From contig NZ_CSTD01000001.1 in assembly GCF_001053185.1 (NCBI RefSeq), forward strand, positions 124,001 through 188,000: a stretch of DNA of 64,000 bases, read 5' to 3'. The number at the start of each line of letters is the position of its first letter. Within the stretch, counting starts at the first letter, position 1. The DNA comes from Mycobacterium bohemicum DSM 44277 (GTDB taxonomy: Bacteria; Actinomycetota; Actinomycetes; Mycobacteriales; Mycobacteriaceae). Shown here in pieces: positions 8,468 through 17,098 of the stretch. Position numbers and translations under genes: made by a program. Under the pieces are notes generated by a model. The model was not told where the DNA came from. It was given only the letters and a program-made list of their open reading frames with translations, and did no database searches.

Positions 8468-10409
8468 GCGCGTCCGTCAGGTTCTCGGGGTGCAGCATCT
8501 CGGCATAGCGCAGCGGCTCCGGAATCCCGAAACCGTCGACGAGGTTCTGCGCGTGCGGGCGTAGCGCGCGGCACCGGTCGTTGATCCCCCGGGTGACGGC
8601 CTTGGCCCGTTCGGTGGACAGGAAGCGGTGCTCGATGTACCACGCCTTGTCATCCTCGATCACCGACAACGCGTACAGGTCGCACACGATGCCCAGCAGC
8701 TCGCGGGTCTCCTCGTCGGGGCACGCGTCGATCCCCGCCACGAAAGCCTCGAGCACCACCCGGTCGATGTGCGCGGAGGCGGCGTGCAGCACGTGGTCCT
8801 GCACCGTGTTGAACGCGTCGAAGGCCGACATCTCTTTGGATTTGGCCTGTAGCCGGCGGGCCACGGATGCGACCAGGTATTCCTCGCGGTCCTCCAGCAT
8901 CTTGATCTGGGTCCCGCGGTTGAACAGGCTGCCCTCCTCCTCGCTGTCCTGCCGGGCATCCACGATCGTCTGGATGATCGCCTCGGCCGCAGTGCGTTTC
9001 ACCACTCGCTCGCTGACGGTGCTGGCGGCGAAGCGCACCCATTCGACCGGGCTCATGCTGCGGATGTCATCGCGGTAGGCCGTCAGCAGTTCCTTGGCGA
9101 CCAGCTGGGTGAGCACGTGGTTGTCGCCCTCGAACGTGGTGAACACGTCGGTGTCGCCGCGCAGCCCGATCAGCCGGTTCTCGGCCATGTAGCCCGCGCC
9201 GCCGCAGGCTTCGCGGGCCTCCTGGATCGCCCGGCTGGCGTGCCAGGTGTTGGCGGCCTTCAGCCCGGCGGCGCGCGCCTCCAGTTCGCGTTGCTCCTCG
9301 GCGTCGGGCGCGTCCGCGGTCTGGACGTCATGGCACTTGCTGACCAACTCGTTTTGGGCGAACTGCAGCGCGTAGGACTTGGCGATGAGCGGGAACAGGC
9401 GGCGCTGATGGACCAGGTAGTCCATGATGAGCACCTCGCCGCCGTCATCGGGGGCGTTGAACTGCCTGCGCTGCAACGCGTATCGGGTGGCAATGTCCAG
9501 CGCGACGCGGGCGGCGGCGCCCGCGCTGCCGCCCACGGTGATCCGGCCGCGGACCAGGGTGCCGAGCATGGTGAAGAACCGGCGGTTGGGGTTGTCGATC
9601 GGTGAGCTGTAGGTGCCGTCGGGTGCGACGTCACCGTATTTGTTGAGCAGGTTCACCCGTGGCACCCGGACGTGGTCGAACACGATGCGGCCGTTGTCGA
9701 CGCCGGGCAGGCCGCCCTTGTATTCGCAGTCCGACGTCGTCACCCCGGGCAGGTCGTTGCCCTCGGCGTCGCGGATCGGGACCAGCAGGCAGTGCACGCC
9801 GTGGCTGACCGGCTCACCGTTCTCCTCGGTGATCAGTTGCGCGAAAACCGCTGCCATGGTGGCGGTTTCGGCGGCGCCGCCAATGTAGTCCTTGCGGGCG
9901 GTCGGGGTGGGGGAGTCGATGACGAACTCCTCGGTCGCGGGATCGTAGGTCGCGGTGGTCTCCAGCGACTGGACGTCGCTGCCGTGCCCGGTCTCGGTCA
10001 TCGCGAAGCATCCGCGCAACTCCAGACTGATGATCTTCTTGACGTAGGCCTCGTGGTGGCGCTCGGTGCCCAGGTTCTCGACCGCCCCGCCGAACAGCCC
10101 CCACTGCACGCCCGCCTTCACCATCAGCGACAGGTCCGACATCGCGAGCATCTCGATCATCGTGATCGCCGCGCCGATGTCACCCGTGCCACCGTGTTCC
10201 TTGCGGAAGTTGTCGGCGGCGGCGCCGAACGCGGCCATGATCCGCATCTGCTCGGCGACCTTGGTGCGGGCGATCACCGTGTTGGGGGTGTAGTGCGGCC
10301 GGAACAGGTCCTCGCTCATCGTTGCCCGCAGCTGGTTCCTGGTGTCCCGCCAACGACCGTCCAGCGCGTCGCGCAAGTGGTGGGCAATGCTCTTGTTGTC
10401 TGACCCCAT
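8457..10409 (-). CDS. Acyl-CoA dehydrogenase/oxidase
   Basis: A 650-residue flavoprotein, longer than the usual 380-400 residues of simple acyl-CoA dehydrogenases and in the range of acyl-CoA oxidases (ACOX). The FAD/substrate motif CFAMTETGHGSDV is near residue 135. The ACOX-type signature TFEGDN is at about 425-430, giving Glu427 as the predicted catalytic base. The C-terminal 200 residues form the extra helical domain of the ACOX/long-chain type. It should introduce the alpha-beta double bond in an acyl-CoA during beta-oxidation; electron acceptor (ETF or oxygen) and chain length cannot be read from sequence. ATG 10409 has only a weak upstream GGGAGG. Stands alone between convergent and divergent neighbours. 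Confidence 0.88.
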   Translation of the reverse strand: MGSDNKSIAHHLRDALDGRWRDTRNQLRATMSEDLFRPHYTPNTVIARTKVAEQMRIMAAFGAAADNFRKEHGGTGDIGAAITMIEMLAMSDLSLMVKAGVQWGLFGGAVENLGTERHHEAYVKKIISLELRGCFAMTETGHGSDVQSLETTATYDPATEEFVIDSPTPTARKDYIGGAAETATMAAVFAQLITEENGEPVSHGVHCLLVPIRDAEGNDLPGVTTSDCEYKGGLPGVDNGRIVFDHVRVPRVNLLNKYGDVAPDGTYSSPIDNPNRRFFTMLGTLVRGRITVGGSAGAAARVALDIATRYALQRRQFNAPDDGGEVLIMDYLVHQRRLFPLIAKSYALQFAQNELVSKCHDVQTADAPDAEEQRELEARAAGLKAANTWHASRAIQEAREACGGAGYMAENRLIGLRGDTDVFTTFEGDNHVLTQLVAKELLTAYRDDIRSMSPVEWVRFAASTVSERVVKRTAAEAIIQTIVDARQDSEEEGSLFNRGTQIKMLEDREEYLVASVARRLQAKSKEMSAFDAFNTVQDHVLHAASAHIDRVVLEAFVAGIDACPDEETRELLGIVCDLYALSVIEDDKAWYIEHRFLSTERAKAVTRGINDRCRALRPHAQNLVDGFGIPEPLRYAEMLHPENLTDALTG

Positions 10410-10547
10410 GATCCGACGTTAACCTCCCGCCGGCCGTGCGGGAACTACGATCGCGAAATAGTTTGCGGCCGCACAATGCCGGGTATCCGTTTAGCTTTTG
10501 CGCCGGGTGCCGGCTCGGTAATGCGACGCATCCCTTACGTTCTCGAT

Positions 10548-11687
10548 ATGACTCGTCGAGGGCGGCGCGCCCGCTTGGGCGTGTGCGGCCTCGTGCTCGT
10601 CGTGGCCTTGGCCGGATGCGCGCCGACGCGCCCGCCCGCCGCCGCCCCGGCGCGGCCGGCGCTGACTTACCTGGGCCAGGCCCGTGTCCCGTTCGGCGCC
10701 ACCTTCGGCGGCACCGTCATCGGCGGTCTCTCGGCGATCAGCTATGACCCCGGCCGCCAGCTGTACTACGTGATCAGCGACGACCGTTCCGCGAAGAATC
10801 CGGCGCGGTTCTACACCGTGCGATTGTCGCTGTCGGACAAGGGAATCGACCAGGTGACGTTCGACGGAACCCACCCACTGCTGGACCGGTCGGGTCAGCC
10901 CTTCCCGCCGCTGCGGCTGGCCGCGCCGCCGCTGGTTCCCCCCGACCCCGAGGGCATCGCCTTCGACCCGGCCCGCCAGCGCCTGTACTGGTCGTCGGAG
11001 GGCGAGCGGCTGACCGAGGGGCCGGTGTTGCTGGACCCCTGGGTCAGGATCGCCGGGCTGGACGGTGCCTACCTGGGCGAGTTCACCCTGCCGCCCAACC
11101 TCGCCATGTCGGCGCAAAACACCGGGCCGCGGCGGAACCTGGCGCTGGAGGGGCTGACTTTGACGCCCGACGGCCGGTCGGTGTTCGCCGCGATGGAGGA
11201 CCCGGGCTACAACGACGGACCCGACACCGACGGCGGAAACCGGGTGCTGACCCGCGTCACCAAGTTCGACGTCGCGACGGGCAAGCCCGTTGCCCAGTAC
11301 GCCTACCCGATGGAAGCTCCCGCGCCGCCGGCGCGCCTCAACGGAGTCTCGGACCTCGTCGCGCTTTCCGACACGACGTTCCTGGTGCTGGAACGAGCGG
11401 ATTCGGTGCCCCCGACGATCCGCATCTACCGCGCCGACATCGGCGCGGCGACCGACGTGTCGGCCCTGCCCTCGATGCGGCACGCGACGCTGACCCCGAT
11501 GACCAAATCCGTGGCCGCCGACCTGTCCGCAACGCCCGGACTGGGGACCCCGGACAACCCGGTGGACAACCTCGAGGGCATCACCCTGGGTCCGAAGCTT
11601 CCCGACGGCCGCCAGTCGGTGGTGCTGGTCAGCGACGACAATTTCTCAGCCGGTCAGGTCACGCAATTCGTGTTGTTCGCCATGTAG
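10548..11687 (+). CDS. Phytase-like/esterase-like lipoprotein (beta-propeller)
   Basis: A 379-residue exported protein. The N-terminus MTRRGRRARLGVCG leads into a hydrophobic stretch ending VVALAGC, so Cys24 is the expected lipidated residue. The mature part matches the esterase-like activity of phytase family (PF13449): SAISYD, YVISDDR, DPEGIAFDP and LEGLTLTPDG are typical blade motifs with acidic calcium-type loops. Members are thought to hydrolyse phosphate or ester bonds at the cell surface; the substrate is unknown. ATG 10548 is chosen; an in-frame ATG at 10520 would lengthen the signal peptide. Its last 42 bases overlap the convergent permease gene. Confidence 0.8.
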   Translation: MTRRGRRARLGVCGLVLVVALAGCAPTRPPAAAPARPALTYLGQARVPFGATFGGTVIGGLSAISYDPGRQLYYVISDDRSAKNPARFYTVRLSLSDKGIDQVTFDGTHPLLDRSGQPFPPLRLAAPPLVPPDPEGIAFDPARQRLYWSSEGERLTEGPVLLDPWVRIAGLDGAYLGEFTLPPNLAMSAQNTGPRRNLALEGLTLTPDGRSVFAAMEDPGYNDGPDTDGGNRVLTRVTKFDVATGKPVAQYAYPMEAPAPPARLNGVSDLVALSDTTFLVLERADSVPPTIRIYRADIGAATDVSALPSMRHATLTPMTKSVAADLSATPGLGTPDNPVDNLEGITLGPKLPDGRQSVVLVSDDNFSAGQVTQFVLFAM

Positions 11688-12993
11688 CGACTTCTCGCGC
11701 GGCGCGCGCCGGGGCGGCCGCAGCCGGTACCGGACGACACCGGCGGAGATCGCGCCGAAGAGCACGAGCATGACGATGTCGAAGACCCACCAGCCGCTGT
11801 AGTGGGCCCACATCTGGGCGTTGACGGCCAAGGCGTCGACCCGGCGCAGATCGACCGTGGAGGCCGAGGCCGCGAAGCCCCACTGGGCCGGGACGAACCA
11901 CGAGACCTGCTGGAACCCCCACTTGCTCACCAGCGGAACCAGGCTGCCGTCGAACAACAGCGATGCCAGGATGACCGGCAGCATCAGCGGCAGGACCTCG
12001 CGCAGCGAGTTGCCGAACGTGGACAGCGCCAACCCGACGATCGCCGACACGATGGCCGTGATGGCCACGCTCGCGTACAGCTCGACGGTGGAGTTATGCA
12101 GCAGGACGGCGCCGTGCACCGGCCCGCCCTTGACGGCCACGACGACGGCGAACACGACCGCCGACAGCAGCGCGGCGGCCACGCTGAACACCAGGACCTT
12201 CGCGGTGACGTACGCGGAGGCCGACAGCCCAACCTCCTGCTCGCGGCGGAACACCCGCCGTTCGGAGACCACCGCGCGGATGGTCAGCGCCGTGCCCAGG
12301 ACCACCGCGGCGATGTTGAGGGCGGCCAGGATCTCGATGGCCTCGTGCGGGTTGTCGGCGCCCTGGGCCGGCCGCCCCAGGCCGGAGTCGCCGGGGATCA
12401 GCACCGCGAGCGCCGCCAGCACCAGCGGCAGGACCAACCAGAACAGGAAGTAGACGTCGTCGGCGAAGACGAGGCGAAGCTGGCGGAAGGCCAGCATCGC
12501 CACCTGCCGCCTCGCCGGCAAGGCGGCGGGCGGGGGCCACGGTCGGGGGGGCAGCCGGCGGGGGGAGCCGCGGCGGCGGGGGCGCGGGCGGGGCTGGCGG
12601 CGGCGGGTGACCGGGCCGCGGCGGCGGGCCGGGCGGTCGCCGCGGAGTCCCGGTCGGGGCGCCGACCTGGAAGACCAACCGGGCGCCGCGATGCGGATCG
12701 CCGACAAAGATCGCCTCGCCGTCCCTGATGTCGACGGAGGGCACCCGCACGCCGTTGACGAAGATGCCTTCGGCGCCGGCGTCGATGGCCACCCACCGCG
12801 TCCCGGTGAAGCGCAGGACCGCAGCCGCGCGCGCCGGCGTCTGCGCGGCGGGGTTGCCCGGGGGTCCCAGCAGGATGTCGGACCCGGGGCCGTGGCCGAC
12901 GACCACGTCGCGGCCCGGGCCGAAGACGTACCGCGTCGGTCCGACCCACACGGTCAGCGGGGGGGCCGCGAAGGCGGAACCCTCGGTCCGCAT
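11646..12993 (-). pseudogene. FHA domain-ABC-2 permease, split by a frameshift
   Basis: The 5' part starts at ATG 12993 (GGAGGGG eight bases upstream) and encodes an FHA-like domain: GRDVVVGHGPGSD, then IDAGAEGIFVNG. It lacks the Ser/His pair that binds phosphothreonine (TPARAAAV in place of SxxH), so phosphopeptide binding is doubtful. A proline-rich linker follows. The ABC-2 membrane domain with six predicted segments continues in another frame from about 12500 (MLAFRQLRLVF, with a possible independent ATG at 12497) to the stop at 11646. A seven-G run at 12545-12551 is the best shift point: removing one base joins both frames. Proteins such as Rv1747 have FHA, ATPase and permease; no ATPase domain is present here. 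Either a real frameshift, a sequencing error, or two separate genes. Confidence 0.7.
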
Positions 12994-13084
12994 TGCCACC
13001 CCTCCCGTCCCCTGCCCTGCCTCTGCGTGCCTTGCGCAGTCGATTAAGTGTTTACCCGCACCGACCGTCGGCAGCCACCCGACG

Positions 13085-13591
13085 TCACGGCACGTGCCTG
13101 CGGCCCACGGTCGAGGAGTTGTCGAGCAGGCGGCGCAACACCCCGACCGCCTCCTTGAGCACCTGGCGGTCCGCGGGCTCGAGCAGATCCAGCTGCGGCT
13201 CGATCACGGCGGCCCGGTCGGCGCGGACGGCGTCGAGCGTACGAATTCCCTCCGCGGTGATGCGGATGCGGACGGCGCGGGCGTCTCCGGGGTCGACCGT
13301 TCGGGTGACCAGGGCCGCCTCCTCGAGCCGCCGCACCTGCGTGGTCATCGTGGGTTGCGAGCAGTGGTCGACGGCGGCCAGGTCGCCGATGCGGGCTTCC
13401 CCGTGGGCCTCGATGGTGGCCAGGAGCCGGGCCTGCGCGGCGGGCAACGGCATCTGGATGCGCTGGGTGGCCAGCCGGTTGAGCCGTGCGACCACGGCGA
13501 GCAGGTCCGCCCCCAGGCCCGTCTCGGATGCGGGTTTGGCGTTGCCGGGCGCATCGACGACGGCCGTGTGGTCGGTGGCGGACGTGTCCAT
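13085..13591 (-). CDS. MarR-family regulator (Rv2327-like)
   Basis: A 168-residue winged-helix repressor. The recognition region runs from [18 protein letters not shown] and the wing [13 protein letters not shown] follows. ATG 13591 sits behind GGAGGC and gives a product near the usual MarR length; a longer frame to 13753 has no support. It is divergent from the ECF transporter gene, an arrangement also seen at Rv2327/Rv2326c. A perfect palindrome lies 12 bases ahead of its start, so it probably represses itself and perhaps the transporter. The ligand is unknown. Confidence 0.85.
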   Translation of the reverse strand: MDTSATDHTAVVDAPGNAKPASETGLGADLLAVVARLNRLATQRIQMPLPAAQARLLATIEAHGEARIGDLAAVDHCSQPTMTTQVRRLEEAALVTRTVDPGDARAVRIRITAEGIRTLDAVRADRAAVIEPQLDLLEPADRQVLKEAVGVLRRLLDNSSTVGRRHVP

Positions 13592-13603
13592 GCCTCCATG
13601 GTT

Positions 13604-13620
13604 GCATAGCTTTGCTATGC
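13604..13620. promoter_or_regulatory. Operator palindrome for the MarR regulator
   Basis: GCATAGC-TTT-GCTATGC, a perfect 7-3-7 inverted repeat, in the 116-bp gap between the marR start (13591) and the transporter start (13708). Size, symmetry and place fit a MarR dimer site overlapping the marR promoter. Confidence 0.7.
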
Positions 13621-13707
13621 GAGACGAGCGGCGACGCTGGCTTGCGAAACTCCGATCGCCCGGTGTGCTGCGGCGACATGGCGCCGCGGCCTGGCAGAAT
13701 CGGTCAA

Positions 13708-15756
13708 GTGATCGAGTCCGCCCCTTCGCCGTCGCGCCGCCGGGGCGGATCACTGCGACCCGCCGAAATGGCGCAGGCGTCGGTGATGGCGGCGCTGTGC
13801 GCCGTCACGGCGATCGTCTCGGTGGTGGTCCCGTTCGCCGCGGGCCTGGCGCTGCTCGGCACCGTGCCGATGGGGTTGCTGGCCTATCGGTACCGGCTGC
13901 GTGTGCTGGTGGCCGCGACCTTCGCCGGCTCGGTCATCGCGTTCCTGATCGCCGGTGCCGGCGGTCTCTCGGCCATCGTCACCAGCGCCTACATCGGCGG
14001 CCTGACCGGCATCGTCAAACGCAAGCGTCGCGGTGCGCCGACGGTGATCGTGACCGGCCTGATCGCCGGGTTCTTGTTCGCCGGTTTCGAGATCGGGATC
14101 GTGGCGCTGCTCAGCCGGCTCCGGCACCTGGCCTTCGCCGCGATCTCCGCGAACTTCGAGGGCATCGCCGCGGCGCTCAACTCCGTGCACCTGCACGCGG
14201 CCGCCGGGCTCGTGAAGCGCTATCTCGACCTTGGCCTGCACTACTGGCCTTGGGTGCTGCTCGTCTTCTTCGTCACCTCGGTGTTGATCATGTCCCTGAT
14301 CGGCTGGTGGGCGCTGTCGCGCGTGCTGGAGCGGATGTATGGCATCCCCGACGTCCACAAGCTCGACGCCCCGGCCGGGGACGTGGCCGGGGGCCGCCCG
14401 GTGGGGCCGGTTCCGGTGCGGCTCGACAACGTGCGCTTCCGCTACCCGGGCGCCGCGCAGGATGCGCTCAGCGAGGTCAGCCTGGATCTCGGGCCCGGTG
14501 AACACCTGGCGGTCACCGGCGCCAACGGTTCGGGCAAGACGACGCTGATGCTGATCCTGGCCGGCCGCGAGCCGACGTCGGGCACCGTGCAGCGCCCCGG
14601 GGCGGTGGGGCTGGGCAAGCTCGGCGGTACGGCGATCGTCCTGCAGCACCCCGAAAGCCAGGTCCTGGGAACGCGGGTCGCCGACGACGTGGTGTGGGGC
14701 CTGCCGCCGGGCGCGGATGTCGATGTGCCGCAACTGCTTCAGGAGGTCGGCCTGGACGATCTGGCCGAGCGCGACACCGGAAGCCTGTCCGGCGGTGAGC
14801 TGCAGCGCCTCGCGCTGGCCGCGGCGCTGGCCCGGGAGCCGGCGCTGCTGATCGCCGACGAGGTCACCAGCATGGTGGACCAGCAGGGCCGCGACACGCT
14901 GCTCGGCGTGCTGTCCGGACTCACCAAACGGCACCGGACCGCCCTGGTGCACATCACCCACTACAACAACGAGGCGAGCAGCGCCGACCGCACGATCGAC
15001 CTGAGCGACTCGCCGGACAACACCGAGATGGTGGAGACCGCGAGCGCGCCGGCGGCGACCGTCGCTGTCGATCACGGCCACGGCGCGCCGGTGCTCGAAC
15101 TCATCGGTGTGGGGCACGAATACGGCAACGGTTCGCCGTGGGCCAAGACGGCGCTGCGCGATGTCAGCTTCGTGGTCGAGCAGGGCGACGGCCTGCTGAT
15201 CCACGGCGGCAACGGATCCGGGAAGTCGACCCTGGCGTGGATCATGGCCGGGCTCACGGTTCCCACCTCGGGCGCCTGCCTGCTCGACGGCAGGCCGACC
15301 CACGAGCAGGTCGGCGCGGTCGCGTTGTCGTTCCAGGCGGCCAGGCTGCAGTTGATGCGCAGCCGAGTGGACCTGGAAGTGGCGTCGGCGGCGGGCTTTT
15401 CGCACCGCGACCGGGAACGGGTGACCGCGGCGCTCGCCCTCGTCGGGCTGGATCCGGCGTTGGCCAAGCGGCGCATCGACCAGCTCAGCGGCGGACAGAT
15501 GCGCAGGGTGGTGCTGGCCGGACTGCTCGCCCGCTCGCCGCGCGCGCTGATTCTGGACGAGCCGCTGGCCGGGCTCGACGCCGTCAGTCAGCGCAGGCTG
15601 CTGCGGCTGCTGGAAGACCTGCGCCGCGAACGGGAACTGACGGTCGTCGTCATCTCGCACGACTTCGCCGGGCTGGAGGACTTGTGTCCGCGCACGTTGC
15701 ACCTCAACAACGGCCTGCTGGAACAAGTCCCGGCGGCGGCGGGGGGCCGGCCATGA
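13708..15756 (+). CDS. ECF transporter: membrane substrate component fused to two ATPases
   Basis: 682 residues. The first 200 or so contain five or six membrane segments and resemble an ECF substrate-binding (S) component. Two ABC ATPase domains follow. Domain 1 has Walker [10 protein letters not shown] (271-279), signature LSGGELQR and Walker B LLIADE, where the usual catalytic Glu is retained. Domain 2 has Walker [10 protein letters not shown] (from 500), LSGGQMRR and ALILDEP. Such proteins power uptake of vitamins or metal cofactors together with a CbiQ/EcfT scaffold, which is the next gene (ATGA overlap). The substrate cannot be told. The GTG 13708 start lies seven bases after CAGAAT, suggesting a leaderless mRNA. 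Homologue of Rv2326c by order and size. Confidence 0.87.
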   Translation: MIESAPSPSRRRGGSLRPAEMAQASVMAALCAVTAIVSVVVPFAAGLALLGTVPMGLLAYRYRLRVLVAATFAGSVIAFLIAGAGGLSAIVTSAYIGGLTGIVKRKRRGAPTVIVTGLIAGFLFAGFEIGIVALLSRLRHLAFAAISANFEGIAAALNSVHLHAAAGLVKRYLDLGLHYWPWVLLVFFVTSVLIMSLIGWWALSRVLERMYGIPDVHKLDAPAGDVAGGRPVGPVPVRLDNVRFRYPGAAQDALSEVSLDLGPGEHLAVTGANGSGKTTLMLILAGREPTSGTVQRPGAVGLGKLGGTAIVLQHPESQVLGTRVADDVVWGLPPGADVDVPQLLQEVGLDDLAERDTGSLSGGELQRLALAAALAREPALLIADEVTSMVDQQGRDTLLGVLSGLTKRHRTALVHITHYNNEASSADRTIDLSDSPDNTEMVETASAPAATVAVDHGHGAPVLELIGVGHEYGNGSPWAKTALRDVSFVVEQGDGLLIHGGNGSGKSTLAWIMAGLTVPTSGACLLDGRPTHEQVGAVALSFQAARLQLMRSRVDLEVASAAGFSHRDRERVTAALALVGLDPALAKRRIDQLSGGQMRRVVLAGLLARSPRALILDEPLAGLDAVSQRRLLRLLEDLRRERELTVVVISHDFAGLEDLCPRTLHLNNGLLEQVPAAAGGRP

Positions 15757-16604
15757 CCACCAACGCCGCCCAAACCGCGCATCGGGCGCGACGCCCCCAG
15801 CGCCCGGTGGTGCTGCTCGTTCCCGTGCCCGGAACCTCTCCCATCCACGAACTGTGGGCCGGCACCAAGCTGCTCGTGGTTTTCGGGATCTCGGTGTTGC
15901 TGACCTTCTACCCGGGGTGGGTGACGATCGGGTTGGTGGCGGCGCTGGTGTTTGTGGCCGCCAGGCTGGCCCGCATTCCCCGCGGCGCCGTGCCGTCGGT
16001 CCCGCGGTGGTTGTGGGTCGCGTTGGCCCTGGGCGGGATCACGGCCGCGCTGGCCGGCGGCAGCCCGAAGATCCCGATCGACGGGGTGCATATCGAGCTC
16101 GGGGGCGCGTTGAACTTCCTGCGGATCACCGCGCTGTCGATCGTGCTGCTCGCGTTGGGGGCGATGGTGTCCTGGACCACCAACGTCGCCGAAATCGCGC
16201 CCGCCCTGGCGACGCTGGGACGACCGCTGCGCCCGCTGCGCGTGCCCGTCGACGAGTGGGCGGTCGCGCTGGCCCTCGGCCTGCGTGCCTTCCCGATGCT
16301 GATCGACGAATTCCAGGTGCTCTACGCCGCGCGGCGGCTGCGCCCCAAACGGATCCCGCGCAGCCGCAAGGCCCGCCGCCGGCGGCACGCGGTGGAGCTG
16401 ATCGACCTGCTGTCCGCGGCCATCACGGTCACGCTGCGACGGGCCGACGAAATGGGCGATGCGATCACCGCGCGGGGCGGCACCGGCCAACTCACGGCCA
16501 ACCAGCCGCGTCCGAAACTGGCCGACTGGGCGACGTTGGCGATCGTGGCCGCCGTCGGCGGCTCGGCCGTGATCCTCGAAACGTTGGTGCACGCGAGTCA
16601 GTAA
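15753..16604 (+). CDS. ECF transporter T component (CbiQ/EcfT family)
   Basis: 283 residues with several hydrophobic segments and a basic cytoplasmic part. EcfT proteins couple to the ATPases through Ala-Arg-Gly-type helices; here AARRLRPKR and ITARGG (near the C-terminus) are visible. ATG 15753 overlaps the stop of the ATPase gene by four bases, so translation is coupled and the pair forms one transporter. Equivalent to Rv2325c by order. Confidence 0.85.
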   Translation: MTTNAAQTAHRARRPQRPVVLLVPVPGTSPIHELWAGTKLLVVFGISVLLTFYPGWVTIGLVAALVFVAARLARIPRGAVPSVPRWLWVALALGGITAALAGGSPKIPIDGVHIELGGALNFLRITALSIVLLALGAMVSWTTNVAEIAPALATLGRPLRPLRVPVDEWAVALALGLRAFPMLIDEFQVLYAARRLRPKRIPRSRKARRRRHAVELIDLLSAAITVTLRRADEMGDAITARGGTGQLTANQPRPKLADWATLAIVAAVGGSAVILETLVHASQ

Positions 16605-16645
16605 AACCAGCCTGCGGCGGGCCGCCTCTCGCGTAGCTTGAGCGG

Positions 16646-17098
16646 GTGGCCGAGATTCAGCGCACGCGCGTCATCGCCGCCAGCCCCCGGGAAATCTGGG
16701 ACCTCCTCGCCGACTTCGGTGCGATCAGCTCGTGGGCCGGCAACGTCGACCACTCCTGCATCCTGCATTGCGGGGCCGACGGCGCGCCCCTCGGCACCGC
16801 CCGCCGGGTCCAGGTCAAGCGCGACGCGTTCGTCGAGCGCATCATCGAGTTCCAGCCGCCGCGCGCCCTGGCGTATGAGATCGAGGGGTTGCCCCGGCGC
16901 CTGCGCCGGGTGGTCAACCGTTGGACGGTGGAGCCGGCCGCGGGGGACTCGGCCCTGGTGACCCTGGCCAGCACGGTCGAAATCGGTTCCCGCAGAAGCC
17001 AAAAGCTGGCCGAGAATGCGCTGTGTCGCTTCCTCGCCAGGCAGTCCGACGCGATGCTCACCGGGCTCGCGAACCGATTGGAGGACGCCCGTGTCTGA
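16646..17098 (+). CDS. SRPBCC (polyketide cyclase/START-like) protein
   Basis: 150 residues with the fold signature of the SRPBCC family: N-terminal strand ending ASPREIWDLLADFGAISSW, then a WTVEP strand and a long C-terminal helix. The family binds hydrophobic ligands or acts as cyclase/aromatase; ligand unknown. TAGCTT (16634-16639) lies six bases before GTG 16646, so it is probably leaderless. The next gene, a sulfatase, starts inside its last codons, implying co-translation and possibly a common substrate. Confidence 0.8.
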   Translation: MAEIQRTRVIAASPREIWDLLADFGAISSWAGNVDHSCILHCGADGAPLGTARRVQVKRDAFVERIIEFQPPRALAYEIEGLPRRLRRVVNRWTVEPAAGDSALVTLASTVEIGSRRSQKLAENALCRFLARQSDAMLTGLANRLEDARV

